The notes beneath the pieces were generated by a model. The model did no database searches. It saw only the letters and a program-made list of their open reading frames with translations, and was not told the origin of the DNA. 57,068 nt of DNA from Noviherbaspirillum denitrificans (GTDB lineage Bacteria > Pseudomonadota > Gammaproteobacteria > Burkholderiales > Burkholderiaceae_D). The translations under genes were made by a program, and so were the position numbers. Where the stretch lies: assembly GCF_002211445.1 (NCBI RefSeq), contig NZ_LSTO01000001.1, positions 3,022,431-3,079,498 of the forward strand, in the 5' to 3' direction. Shown piece by piece: positions 46,501-55,104 of the stretch. The stretch's first letter is position 1, and each line of letters opens with the position of its first letter.

Positions 46501-46598
46501 GTAGGGTGGGTAGAGCGAAGCGAAACCCACCGTGCGCCCTAAATGCGTTTGATGGTGGGTTTCGCTGCGCTCTACCTCGGCGGCCCCACCCACCCTAC
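46501..46598. repeat. REP-like long inverted repeat
   Basis: A 98-base element. The left arm GTAGGGTGGGTAGAGC-GAAGCGAAACCCACC is mirrored by GGTGGGTTTCGCTGCGCTCTAC and then CCCACCCACCCTAC. Repeats of this GTAGGGTGGG type are common dispersed intergenic elements in many Gram-negative genomes. It sits 13 bases after spoT, between convergent genes, and could fold into a stable hairpin that protects or ends the spoT transcript. No transposase is adjacent. Confidence 0.85.
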
Positions 46599-46612
46599 AA
46601 TCCTTTACGCTT

Positions 46613-47950
46613 TCAGCTGTGGATGCTCTTGTGCATCCTGCGCAATCCCAGCCACACACCCAGCGCAACCACAGGCAGCAGCAAGCCGCTTGCAATATCC
46701 GGATTCACAGGCCAGCCGGCTGCCTTGGCGGCCTTCCCCACATAGCTGAGCAAGCCCACCGAGTAATACGAAATCGCCACCACGGACAAGCCCTCGACCG
46801 CCTGCTGCAGACGAAGCTGCTGCGCGGCCCGGGTGTTCATGGAATGCAGGATCTGCCGGTTCTGCCGTTCCTGCACGATACCAACGCGAGTCCGCAGCAG
46901 GTCGTTGGAATGGGCGATACGCTCGGCCAGTGCCTCCTGCCGACGCGCGATCGCCTGGCAGGTATTCATCGCTGGCGTCAACCGGCGGTCCATGAATTCG
47001 CCGACAGTCGGGAAACCCTCGATGCGCGTTTCGCGCAACTCTTCGATGCGCGCATGCACCAGGCTGAAGTACGCCTGTGACGCGGAGAACCGGTAGCTGT
47101 TGGCCAGTGAAAGCTTTTCGATGCGCGCCGCCAGTCCGGTGATGGTGCCGAGCAGGACCTGCTCATCGTCGGTGTCGGGCAGCTGGTTACCGTTGGAGGT
47201 GTCGGTATTCACCATCGCCGCGGTTAGTGTCACCAGCTCACCTTCGATCGCATTCAGCACGGGTGTCGCCTGCTGTGCGTGGGGCAGGCCGAGCAAGGCC
47301 ATCATCCGGTATGTTTCAATTTCGAGCACACGCTGTACCAACCGTCCAGCCTGCTGTTCATGCAGGCCGACATCGCGCACCACGAAACGGCTGAAGCCGT
47401 CGGACTGGATGAGGAAGTCCGTCCAGACCTCCCCGCCCTGCAGCACGTGACTGCCGACCAGCATGTTGCCTTCGAAGACGTCCCGCAAGCCGTCAGCAAA
47501 CTTTTCTGCGCTCGCGTTCGACTTGTCGAGGACCACGTGCGCCGCGACCATCATCTTGCCCTTGAGGCTGACCAGCCACTCCTGCGGCAGCTGGAACAAG
47601 GGAACGCGTTCAAAGGATTCCGCCACGGAGCCTGCCTCGTGCCGCCCGGCGAAGGTAAAGGTAGCAAACTCCGTGTGGCACTCCCACTTCAGGCGGAATC
47701 GGCCGAAGTCATGGAAGAAGTACTTGGCTTCCTGCAGCGGCGGCGTGACGCCGAAATGCGTGCACAGCGCGGCGAGGAAGCCGTGCTGTACGGCGGCGTT
47801 CGACGTCGTCGGATCACCCTCTTGCCGTGCGTAGACGGCAATGTGCGTCAGGCTCTCCGGCGCCTCAAGGCGGAGAAAGGGCCGCGAATGCACTTCAGCG
47901 GCAAGGGGAACGCGCAACGCATGGTTGAGGCTGGAATAGATAATCGTCAT
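46613..47950 (-). CDS. DUF3422 family membrane protein
   Basis: A 445-residue protein matching the DUF3422 pattern: an N-terminal LAAEVHSRPFLRLEAPESLTH-type stretch and FRLKWECHTEFATFTF, a helical middle region, and two C-terminal hydrophobic helices (VEGLSVVAISYYSVGLLSYV and SGLLLPVVALGVWLGL). The bulk is probably cytoplasmic and anchored at the C-terminus. The function is not established. No clear ribosome site precedes the ATG. It is convergent with spoT across the REP-like repeat. Confidence 0.87.
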   Translation of the reverse strand: MTIIYSSLNHALRVPLAAEVHSRPFLRLEAPESLTHIAVYARQEGDPTTSNAAVQHGFLAALCTHFGVTPPLQEAKYFFHDFGRFRLKWECHTEFATFTFAGRHEAGSVAESFERVPLFQLPQEWLVSLKGKMMVAAHVVLDKSNASAEKFADGLRDVFEGNMLVGSHVLQGGEVWTDFLIQSDGFSRFVVRDVGLHEQQAGRLVQRVLEIETYRMMALLGLPHAQQATPVLNAIEGELVTLTAAMVNTDTSNGNQLPDTDDEQVLLGTITGLAARIEKLSLANSYRFSASQAYFSLVHARIEELRETRIEGFPTVGEFMDRRLTPAMNTCQAIARRQEALAERIAHSNDLLRTRVGIVQERQNRQILHSMNTRAAQQLRLQQAVEGLSVVAISYYSVGLLSYVGKAAKAAGWPVNPDIASGLLLPVVALGVWLGLRRMHKSIHS

Positions 47951-48077
47951 TGGCAGGTGCTGGTTTTTTTATAGGATATTTTTCTTCTTGCAAATTTTGT
48001 ACCGGAAATGTGACGGTACTTTGACGACTTGCGACAGCACCGGCGGATAGCCAGCCCGGACGCATGCGGCGCGGGGA

Positions 48078-48632
48078 TTATTTCGCCGGGTAGCTGACTT
48101 CGAGGATGGTGAGTTCATCCAGACCCGCCGGCGTCTTGAGGACGACGGAATCGCCTTCGCGCGCCTTGGTCAGCGCGCGTGCGACAGGGGAAATCCAGCT
48201 GATCTTGCCGTTCAGGGGATCGAGTTCGTCGATGCCGACGATGGTCACGGTATGTTCCTCGCCGGCCTGGTTTTCATAGGTGACGGTTGCACCAAAAAAA
48301 ACCTGGTCGCCGCCGTGGTGCACGCTCGGGTCCACCACTTCAGCAAGGTCCAGGCGCTTGGTAAGGAAGCGGATGCGCCGGTCGATCTCGCGCAGGCGTC
48401 GCTTGCCGTAGATGTAATCGCCGTTCTCCGAGCGGTCGCCGTTGGAGGCCGCCCACGATACGATCTTGACGACTTCCGGCCGGTCGACGTCGATCAGGCG
48501 CAGCAGTTCATCCTTCATGCGCTGGTGGCCCTGCGGCGTCATGTAATTCTTCGATCCGGCCGGGATGGCGGGCAACGCACCTTCGAGGTCGTCGTCGTCA
48601 CCGTCGGATTCTTTAACAAAAGCCTTGTTCAT
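48078..48632 (-). CDS. greB: Transcription elongation factor GreB
   Basis: A 184-residue protein that rescues backtracked RNA polymerase. The N-terminal coiled coil carries the tip motif DRSENGDYIYGKRRLREIDR and the C-terminal FKBP-like domain has KISWISPVARALTKAREGD, the GreB type. An acidic N-terminal tail (ESDGDDDDLEG) precedes the domain. The start at 48632 begins MNKAFVKES; the frame to 48722 overlaps the next gene and is not supported. Confidence 0.94.
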   Translation of the reverse strand: MNKAFVKESDGDDDDLEGALPAIPAGSKNYMTPQGHQRMKDELLRLIDVDRPEVVKIVSWAASNGDRSENGDYIYGKRRLREIDRRIRFLTKRLDLAEVVDPSVHHGGDQVFFGATVTYENQAGEEHTVTIVGIDELDPLNGKISWISPVARALTKAREGDSVVLKTPAGLDELTILEVSYPAK

Positions 48633-48691
48633 GCGGCATATTGTAGCGGCCTCGCCCGCCGGGGGTATAGCGCAAAGGCGACTTCCGGTAT

Positions 48692-50032
48692 TTAGGGCGA
48701 GCTGGCGACCGCATCGCTCCATTCAAAGGCGGCAACTTGCAAGGCAGTGAGTTGCTCAACAGAAAGCCCTAGCCTGTCGAGCAAGGGTGTCAAATGCGGG
48801 CAGGAGGTATCGATATTTTCGATGCATTCGGCCAGCCACAGCATGTCGCCATAAATACCGCGCCGCTCCAGCAAGGCGTCCCGCACCTCGGTAGCAACCG
48901 CAAGATGGCGCAGGATTTCCTCCATCGGCAAGCCGAACAGCGCATCCATCAGCGAAAGGATACCGACAGTGAAGGCAATACCGGCAATCCGGCGATCCCC
49001 TGGGCGGATGGCATCGGCGATCAGTTCGAGCAACCGTCCGCGCGTGGTGGACAGCGCCAGCAGAGGCGACGCTGCGGTCTTTTCCTTTTCCGATTCGGCG
49101 TAGAGCAGGATCTGCAGCCATCTCTGGATCTGCTGCCGGCCGAGCACCTTCATGGCCTGTCCGAGGGAATGGATTTGCTCAGGTACACCGGCGCCCGGTG
49201 CATTCACCAGGCGTAGCAGGCTCATCCCCAGCGAAGCATCGTGCTTGATGCTGCTTTCGATGGCCGTGAGTTCGGCATCCGATGCGAGCTGGGTTATCAG
49301 CCGCATGATGGCGATCTGGGACGGCTTCAGTTTCCTGCCGGCCAGAATCGTGGGCCTGGCGAAGTAATAGCCCTGGAAGTAATCGAAATCCTGCTCGAGG
49401 CAATGGCGGAACTGCGCATGCGTCTCGACCTTCTCCGCCAGCAGCCGCTTGCCCGCCCGCTTGAACTTGCGCGCAAGCGAAGCGATGCGCTCCTCACCGA
49501 TCAGGCTGATGTCGACCTTGATGATGTCCGCCAGCCCCAACAGCTTGCGGACATTGGACGACTCCGCCACCACGTCGTCGAGTGCAATCGCATACCCCTC
49601 CGCTGCAAGCTCCTCGACGCGCGCGACGATGCGCCCGTCGACTTCCACCGTCTCGAGAATTTCCAGGACAACCTTGTCCCTGGGGAGGAAATAAATGAAG
49701 TCGCTCAGCAGCACGGCTGCATCGACATTGATGAATCCGAGCGAGCTGCCGATCACGTTGCCCATGCCGAGTTCGGCGGCATGGGCAATCACCGAGGCGG
49801 TAGCCGACAGGTCGTCGGTGACGTTCGCCGCGTCGGCACCTGCCTCGCGGAACAGGAGCTCGTAGGCAAACAGCTGCTGCTTCCGGTCGAGGATAGGCTG
49901 GCGTGCGAGGAAGAAGTCCCTTGCACGATGCGCGTGCACAGGATTTTCGAATATGAAATCGCGGGCAAGGTTATCCATGACGATGTACCGGTCGGCAAGC
50001 AATGTGATCGAAAACGCTGCTGCATCAACCAT
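48692..50032 (-). CDS. EAL-HDOD signalling protein (YuxH-like)
   Basis: Up to 446 residues. The N-terminal EAL-like domain (about 38-250) starts FFLARQPILDRKQQLFAYEL; the EAL signature is degenerate (ELL), so it is probably not an active phosphodiesterase. The C-terminal HDOD domain (about 255-440) includes DASLGMSLLRLVNAPG and a QRWLQILLY helix. YuxH-type proteins act as signalling or scaffold proteins. The ATG at 49978 (MDNLARDF) is an alternative start; neither has a good ribosome site. It ends 60 bases before the greB ATG on the same strand. Confidence 0.86.
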   Translation of the reverse strand: MVDAAAFSITLLADRYIVMDNLARDFIFENPVHAHRARDFFLARQPILDRKQQLFAYELLFREAGADAANVTDDLSATASVIAHAAELGMGNVIGSSLGFINVDAAVLLSDFIYFLPRDKVVLEILETVEVDGRIVARVEELAAEGYAIALDDVVAESSNVRKLLGLADIIKVDISLIGEERIASLARKFKRAGKRLLAEKVETHAQFRHCLEQDFDYFQGYYFARPTILAGRKLKPSQIAIMRLITQLASDAELTAIESSIKHDASLGMSLLRLVNAPGAGVPEQIHSLGQAMKVLGRQQIQRWLQILLYAESEKEKTAASPLLALSTTRGRLLELIADAIRPGDRRIAGIAFTVGILSLMDALFGLPMEEILRHLAVATEVRDALLERRGIYGDMLWLAECIENIDTSCPHLTPLLDRLGLSVEQLTALQVAAFEWSDAVASSP

Positions 50033-50121
50033 TGTACGGACCGCGTACCGTTACGGATTCAGCGATTTCAAACTGATACATTTAGGCAGACAGCCGACCC
50101 GCCGTGGAATTCCCGCTCGCT

Positions 50122-51036
50122 TCAAACCTTTCGTGGAGCTCGCATACCGGTCACCGGCGCGCCGCTTTCGAGGGTAAATTTCGCCTGTCCGTCGCGTCCC
50201 AGTGCGCTGACCAGGAAAGGCATCATGTCACGCAGCATGGGTTCCAGCGTCCACGGCGGATTGACGACGAACATGCCGCTGCTGTGCAGGCCGAAGCCAT
50301 CCGGCGAAGGCGCGCCGATCGACAGTGTAACGTTCAGCCAGTCCTTGCCCTGCAAACGCTTTAGCTTGTCGGGCAGCTCGCGCGATTCCATGCGCTGCAG
50401 GACTGGATACCAGACGGCATAGGTACCCGTTGGGAAACGAGTAAGCGCATCGGCCAGCGTATCCTTGACACGGCGGTAATCGTCCTTCACCTCGTAAGGC
50501 GGATCGATCAGCACCAGTCCGCGGCGCGACGGCGGCGGCAACAGCGACTTCAGGCCGACGAAGCCGTCATCCTTGGTGATCATCACGCGCTTGCCGCGTC
50601 CGCTGCGCTGCCCTTGTGCTGCAGCGTGCTCTTCCAGCTTGCGGAAATTGTCTTCAAGCAGCTTGCCATCGCTCGGATGCAGTTCAAACAGACGGATGCG
50701 ATCCTGCTCGCGCGCCACCTGGTCGGCGCAGTACGGCGAGCCGGGGTAATAGCGCATTTTGCCGGCCGGATTCATGTCCTTGATGAGCTGCATATATTCG
50801 GCCACCGGCTCCGGCAGGTCCTTGCGGTCCCAGAGTTTCGCGATACCGGTTTCATATTCGCGGCTCTTGTTGGCGAAGCCCGTATCGAGTGCATACACGC
50901 CCGCCCCCGAGTGGGTGTCGATGTACATGTACGGCGTCTCTTTCTGGCCGAGGTAACGCAGCAACTGGATGAGCACGACGTGTTTCAGAACGTCGGCGTG
51001 GTTGCCCGCGTGGAAGGCGTGGCGGTAACTCAGCAT
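50122..51036 (-). CDS. rlmJ: 23S rRNA adenine-2030 N6-methyltransferase
   Basis: A 304-residue methyltransferase. It begins MLSYRHAFHAGNHADVLKH, the RlmJ signature, with the S-adenosylmethionine region YIDTHSGAGVYAL and the catalytic DPPYE motif (VLIDPPYEVKDDYRRV). It methylates A2030 of 23S rRNA. The C-terminus is about 20 residues longer than E. coli RlmJ (280 aa). It is a single gene, divergent from no neighbour, between the EAL-HDOD and MerR genes on the same strand. Confidence 0.93.
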   Translation of the reverse strand: MLSYRHAFHAGNHADVLKHVVLIQLLRYLGQKETPYMYIDTHSGAGVYALDTGFANKSREYETGIAKLWDRKDLPEPVAEYMQLIKDMNPAGKMRYYPGSPYCADQVAREQDRIRLFELHPSDGKLLEDNFRKLEEHAAAQGQRSGRGKRVMITKDDGFVGLKSLLPPPSRRGLVLIDPPYEVKDDYRRVKDTLADALTRFPTGTYAVWYPVLQRMESRELPDKLKRLQGKDWLNVTLSIGAPSPDGFGLHSSGMFVVNPPWTLEPMLRDMMPFLVSALGRDGQAKFTLESGAPVTGMRAPRKV

Positions 51037-51085
51037 GGGGAAATCCGGTATCGAGTGGTCGAAAGGGTGCCCATTCTACCAAGCA

Positions 51086-51523
51086 TCAGTGGGGTTCATG
51101 CCCGGAATGGCAAACGCATTCGCTGCTGCTGGCGGCGCTCTGGAGGTTTTGCAGGATGCCGCAGTGCCCGGCATCGAGCTGCGTACGGCAGGTATTGCGC
51201 AAGGTCTGCAACTGGTTCTGCAGGCGCGACAACGCCGCGATCTGCTGCTCGGTCTGCGCCAAGTGCCGGTCGAGCATCGCATTGATTTCATCGCATGCGA
51301 GTTCCGGCTGGTCCTGGAAATGCTGCAGGGTGCGGATATCGTCCAGCGACATGCCGAGCGACCGACAGTGACGGATGAACATCAGGCGCTCCGCATGCTG
51401 CGCGCTGTAACTCCGGTAGTTTCCTTCCGTACGCGGCGGCACGGGAATCAGTCCTTCCCGCTCATAGTAGCGAATTGTCTCGACTTCACAACCTGACATT
51501 TTGGCAAGTTCACCAATTTTCAT
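51086..51523 (-). CDS. CadR/PbrR-type MerR family metal-responsive regulator
   Basis: A 145-residue MerR protein. The DNA-binding part is MKIGELAKMSGCEVETIRYY with the EREGLIPVPPRTEGNYRSY wing, followed by the dimerisation helix. Metal-binding cysteines fit the Cd/Pb class: Cys77 (ELACDEIN), Cys112 (RNTCRT) and Cys121 (GHCG), plus a Cys/His C-terminal tail (ECVCHSGHEPH). The ATG at 51523 follows AAAGGATGAGG. It is divergent from the CDF-type carrier, whose promoter has MerR geometry, so it is the likely activator. Confidence 0.9.
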   Translation of the reverse strand: MKIGELAKMSGCEVETIRYYEREGLIPVPPRTEGNYRSYSAQHAERLMFIRHCRSLGMSLDDIRTLQHFQDQPELACDEINAMLDRHLAQTEQQIAALSRLQNQLQTLRNTCRTQLDAGHCGILQNLQSAASSSECVCHSGHEPH

Positions 51524-51544
51524 CCTCATCCTTTCGGGCAATGC

Positions 51545-51575
51545 TTGACCCTATAGTAGGTACAGGGTCTGTAAT
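51545..51575 (+). promoter_or_regulatory. MerR-type promoter of the CDF carrier gene
   Basis: TTGACC (-35) and TGTAAT (-10) are separated by 19 bases, the overlong spacer that MerR activators correct. The spacer holds the dyad GACCCT...AGGGTC (51547-51569). It lies 28 bases upstream of the carrier ATG. Confidence 0.75.
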
Positions 51576-51602
51576 AGGCAAATATTGCTGAAGGAGAGTT
51601 CC

Positions 51603-52256
51603 ATGTCTGCCCATTGCTGCGCCCATTCCCACCCGCCGAAGGCTTCGCAGGATCCGCGCTACCGGCGCGCGCTCTGGATCGCGCTTGTTGTCAATGCTGC
51701 CATGTTCGGCATCGAACTTGCCGGCGGCGTCGAATCTTCTTCTACGTCGCTGCTGGCCGATGCAGTCGACTTCTTCGGCGACGCCGCCAACTACGGCGTG
51801 GCGCTGCTGGTACTGTCGATGGCCGCGGTTTGGCGCAGCCGCGCTGCCTTGTTCAAGGGGCTGTGCATGGGAGCGTTCGGCATCTTCGTACTGGCGAAGA
51901 CTGCCTGGAGCATCGCTTCCGGCGTCGTGCCGGAGCCAATGACGATGGGCGCGATCGGCTTGCTCGCACTATGCGCGAACCTTGGCGTCGCCGGTCTCCT
52001 GTATGCGTATCGCAGCGGCGACGCCAACATGCGTTCCGTCTGGCTGTGCACGCGTAATGACGCAATCGGGAATGTCGCGGTAATGCTGGCCGCGGCGGGC
52101 GTATTCGGCTCCGGACGCGGCTGGCCGGACTGGCTGGTTGCCGCCTTCATGGGCGTGCTTGCGCTGAAGGCGTCATTCAGCGTGGTGCGCCAGGCGCGGG
52201 AAGAATTGCACGGGCACGAAAACACCGGCATGGCGCACGGTCATACTCACCATTGA
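51603..52256 (+). CDS. CDF-type cation efflux membrane protein
   Basis: A 217-residue carrier with five to six membrane helices. Residues matching the CDF metal site are in SLLADAVDFFGDAANYG and in CTRNDAIGNVAVML. Both ends are metal-binding: MSAHCCAHSHPP and HGHENTGMAHGHTHH. It lacks the C-terminal cytoplasmic domain of full CDF proteins. GAAGGAG precedes the ATG at 51603. Cd, Pb, Zn or Co efflux across the inner membrane is inferred from the divergent CadR-like regulator. Confidence 0.87.
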   Translation: MSAHCCAHSHPPKASQDPRYRRALWIALVVNAAMFGIELAGGVESSSTSLLADAVDFFGDAANYGVALLVLSMAAVWRSRAALFKGLCMGAFGIFVLAKTAWSIASGVVPEPMTMGAIGLLALCANLGVAGLLYAYRSGDANMRSVWLCTRNDAIGNVAVMLAAAGVFGSGRGWPDWLVAAFMGVLALKASFSVVRQAREELHGHENTGMAHGHTHH

Positions 52257-52277
52257 GCCATTCCGCTGAAGGCATAA

Positions 52278-52305
52278 AAAAACCGCACCCGAAGGTGCGG
52301 TTTTT
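52278..52305. terminator. Bidirectional terminator between the CDF gene and aceA
   Basis: A 12-bp perfect stem (AAAAACCGCACC with GGTGCGGTTTTT) with a CGAA tetraloop, flanked by T runs on both strands. It lies 22 bases after the CDF stop and 27 bases after the aceA stop. Confidence 0.9.
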
Positions 52306-52331
52306 CATTTCAAGCCCGGAGATCCGGAAGA

Positions 52332-53642
52332 TCAGTGGAACTGCTCTTCTTCGGTGGAACCGGTCAGTGCCTTGACGGAGGAAGAACCGCCCTGGATCAC
52401 GGTGGTCACGTCGTCGAAGTAGCCTGCGCCGACTTCCTGCTGGTGCGACACGAAGGTGTAGCCGCGCTCGCGTGCTGCGAATTCCGGCTCCTGAACCATG
52501 TTCACATAGTGCTTCATGCCTTCGCCGCGAGCATATGCGTGCGCGAACTGGAAGGTGTTGAACCAGTTGATGTGGATACCGGCCAGGGTGATGAACTGAT
52601 ACTTGTAGCCCAGTTCGGACAGCTTTTCCTGGAATTCGGCGATGGTCTTGTCGTCGAGGTTCTTCTTCCAGTTGAACGACGGCGAGCAGTTGTAGGACAG
52701 CAGCTTGCCCGGGCATGCAGCGTGAACTGCTTGTGCGAATTCGCGTGCAAAGCCGAGGTCCGGCGTGCCGGTTTCGCACCAGACGAGGTCAGCGTACGGA
52801 GCGTAGGCGACACCGCGGCTGATTGCCTGCTCGAGGCCGTTCTTGACGCGGTAGAAGCCTTCCTGGGTACGCTCGCCGGTCAGGAACGGCTTGTCGTTGG
52901 CGTCGTGGTCGGAGGTGATCAGGTTCGCTGCTTCAGCGTCGGTACGTGCCAGGACGATGGTCGGAACGCCCATGACGTCGGCTGCGAAACGTGCGGAAAC
53001 CAGCTTCTCGATCGCTTCTTGCGTCGGAACCAGCACCTTGCCGCCCATGTGGCCGCACTTCTTCACTGCAGCCAGCTGGTCTTCGAAGTGCACGCCTGCT
53101 GCGCCGGCAGCAATCATGTTCTTCATCAGTTCGAAGGCGTTCAGCACGCCGCCGAAACCGGCTTCTGCGTCAGCAACGATCGGCAGGAAGTAGTCGATGA
53201 AACCTTCGTCGCCCGGGTTGATGCCACGCGACCACTGGATCTCGTCAGCACGCTTGAAGGTGTTGTTGATGCGGCGAACCATGGTCGGGACGGAGTCGTA
53301 GGCGTACAGCGACTGGTCGGGGTACATGGTTTCGGAGGTGTTGCCGTCGGCAGCGACTTGCCAGCCGGAGAGGTAGACGGCTTCCAGGCCAGCCTTGGCC
53401 TGCTGCATTGCCTGGCCTGCGGTGATGGCGCCGAAGGCGTTCACATAGCCCTTCTTTGCACCGCCGTTGACCTTCTTCCACAGCTTTTCCGCGCCTTCCT
53501 TGGCCAGGGTGTATTCGATCTGCTTGGAACCGCGCAGGCGAACGACGTCGGCTGCGGAGTAGTTGCGCTTGATACCCTTCCAGCGGGGATTTTCAGCCCA
53601 GTCTTTTTCCAGATCTTTGATTTGCTGTTCGCGAGTTGCCAT
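52332..53642 (-). CDS. aceA: Isocitrate lyase
   Basis: A 436-residue enzyme that splits isocitrate into glyoxylate and succinate in the glyoxylate shunt. The catalytic loop [14 protein letters not shown] is present, with [18 protein letters not shown]-type barrel residues ([19 protein letters not shown] here) and the NCSPSFNW segment. AGGAG lies 8 bases before the ATG at 53642; an ATG two codons upstream is too close to that site. The promoter carries the 14-bp palindrome shared with acnB. Malate synthase is not in the window. Confidence 0.97.
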   Translation of the reverse strand: MATREQQIKDLEKDWAENPRWKGIKRNYSAADVVRLRGSKQIEYTLAKEGAEKLWKKVNGGAKKGYVNAFGAITAGQAMQQAKAGLEAVYLSGWQVAADGNTSETMYPDQSLYAYDSVPTMVRRINNTFKRADEIQWSRGINPGDEGFIDYFLPIVADAEAGFGGVLNAFELMKNMIAAGAAGVHFEDQLAAVKKCGHMGGKVLVPTQEAIEKLVSARFAADVMGVPTIVLARTDAEAANLITSDHDANDKPFLTGERTQEGFYRVKNGLEQAISRGVAYAPYADLVWCETGTPDLGFAREFAQAVHAACPGKLLSYNCSPSFNWKKNLDDKTIAEFQEKLSELGYKYQFITLAGIHINWFNTFQFAHAYARGEGMKHYVNMVQEPEFAARERGYTFVSHQQEVGAGYFDDVTTVIQGGSSSVKALTGSTEEEQFH

Positions 53643-53693
53643 GGTCATTCTCCTATGTAAAGCAATGAAGAAAAAAGAAAACTTGATGGCTGA

Positions 53694-53722
53694 ATCATAT
53701 GCTGAATTTTGCGGGGCAACAA
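53694..53722 (-). promoter_or_regulatory. Predicted aceA promoter
   Basis: On the minus strand TTGTTG (53722-53717) and TATGAT (53699-53694) are separated by 17 bases. The -10 matches 5 of 6 consensus positions. The shared palindrome lies directly upstream of the -35, a position suited to an activator or to a repressor overlapping polymerase. Confidence 0.5.
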
Positions 53723-53723
53723 G

Positions 53724-53737
53724 GTCTTATATAAGAC
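53724..53737. promoter_or_regulatory. Operator-like perfect palindrome upstream of aceA
   Basis: GTCTTATATAAGAC is a perfect 14-bp inverted repeat, followed by ATATAAG. It lies 82 bases before the aceA ATG. The near-identical acnB site lies 87 bases before that ATG, in the same orientation. Confidence 0.65.
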
Positions 53738-53782
53738 ATATAAGTAAATATTTATCCTTTATTTTCAAATACTTGACATTTT

Positions 53783-53885
53783 CATTTCGCGATACGGAAT
53801 GTTTTTTCTTAAAATGAAATAAGTTTACACCGCTCTGCACACACCGTTTTTCACATTGCGAAATAGAAATTTCGAGATGTGGAAT
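53783..53885. promoter_or_regulatory. Three copies of a 17-bp operator-like motif between aceA and the EamA gene
   Basis: The motif ATTCC-RYATC-KCGAAAT occurs inverted at 53784-53800, direct at 53848-53864 and inverted at 53869-53885, with 13-14 of 17 positions shared between compared pairs. The last two face each other across 4 bases. Half-sites ending CGAAAT recall IclR-family operators, but the regulator is unknown. The 375-base intergenic region holds no gene. Confidence 0.45.
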
Positions 53886-54018
53886 TTTGACGAAAAAGAC
53901 AAGTATCCGGACTGGGCTTTACGACCGCCTTCTCCGACAATCGTTCGCCCGAATGGCGCAAGGAACGGACAAACGGTTTCCGTGGTCTTTCCGTTAATAA
54001 TTCTCATGTCGTGAGAAG

Positions 54019-55104
54019 ATGGCAGTTCCTTCAACGAGTCAATTATTCATGCGCATCGGAATTGCACATGCGCTGCTGGCGGCAATCCTGTTCGGCGCCA
54101 GCACGCCGTTTGCCAAATTGCTCGTCGGCGACGTCGCGCCGGTCCTGCTCGCCGGCCTGCTCTATGCAGGGAGCGGGCTCGGCCTCGCAGCATGGCTTGG
54201 TGCCAGGCGGGCAATGCGCGCTGACACGGCGAATGAGGCGCCTCTTTCCGCCGCTGATGTTCCATGGCTAGCCGGCGCAGTACTGAGCGGAGGAATCATC
54301 GGACCGGTCCTGCTAATGACAGGCCTGAGCCTGACAGCGGCGTCCACGGCCTCGCTGCTGCTCAACCTGGAAGGCGTCCTGACGGCGCTGCTGGCGTGGT
54401 TCGTATTCCGCGAACAATTCGACCGGCGCATCTTTACAGGCATGCTGCTCATCATTGCAGGCGGTGTCCTGCTATCGGCCGGTACTGGCAGCGCGGCGGG
54501 CGGCGACTTCTGGGGCGCGCTCTGCATTATCGGCGCCTGCCTGAGCTGGGCCATCGACAACAACCTCACGCGCAAGGTAGCTGCCAGCGATGCCGTGCAG
54601 ATCGCGGCGATCAAGGGGCTGGTGGCGGGCATGGTCAATCTCGCGTTTGCACTGGCCTGGCTCGAACTTCCCTTGCCCGGTGCGAGCCAGGCGGCAGTTG
54701 CGGGGTTGGTCGGTTTCGCCGGCTACGGATTGAGCCTGGTCCTGTTTGTGCTGGCGCTACGCCATCTGGGAACGGCGCGTACAGGCGCGTACTTCTCGGC
54801 CGCGCCCTTCGTTGGCGCCGTCATTTCGCTCGTCCTGTTGGGCGACCAGCCGGGAGCGGCGTTCTGGATTGCAGCGGCGCTGATGGCGGCCGGCATCTGG
54901 CTGCACCTGACCGAGTCGCATGACCATGAACACACGCATGAGAAGATGATGCACGCCCATCCGCATTACCACGACGCCCATCACCAGCACACGCACGATT
55001 TCCCTTGGGACGGCAAGGAGCCGCATGTGCATCCGCACGAGCATGCAGCACTAACGCACGCGCATCCGCATTTTCCGGACATCCACCACCGTCACCGCCA
55101 TTAA
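54019..55104 (+). CDS. EamA (DMT) family transporter with histidine-rich C-terminal tail
   Basis: A 361-residue protein with ten predicted helices in two EamA repeats (AILFGASTPFAKLLVGD and LNLEGVLTALLAWFVF in the first; LSWAIDNNLTRKVAAS and YFSAAPFVGAVISLVL in the second). The last 63 residues hold 23 histidines in HxH, HPH and HEH patterns, pointing to binding of a divalent metal such as Zn, Ni or Co. The substrate is unknown. A palindrome, TTCTCATGTCGTGAGAA (54001-54017), sits immediately before the ATG and could fold over the ribosome site. A second start at 54049 is possible. Confidence 0.86.
   Translation: MAVPSTSQLFMRIGIAHALLAAILFGASTPFAKLLVGDVAPVLLAGLLYAGSGLGLAAWLGARRAMRADTANEAPLSAADVPWLAGAVLSGGIIGPVLLMTGLSLTAASTASLLLNLEGVLTALLAWFVFREQFDRRIFTGMLLIIAGGVLLSAGTGSAAGGDFWGALCIIGACLSWAIDNNLTRKVAASDAVQIAAIKGLVAGMVNLAFALAWLELPLPGASQAAVAGLVGFAGYGLSLVLFVLALRHLGTARTGAYFSAAPFVGAVISLVLLGDQPGAAFWIAAALMAAGIWLHLTESHDHEHTHEKMMHAHPHYHDAHHQHTHDFPWDGKEPHVHPHEHAALTHAHPHFPDIHHRHRH

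Noticed and set aside
46501-46598. Insertion sequence or MITE with its own transposase
   Set aside because: No transposase, target duplication or terminal IS repeat is visible; the element fits a REP-like repeat.
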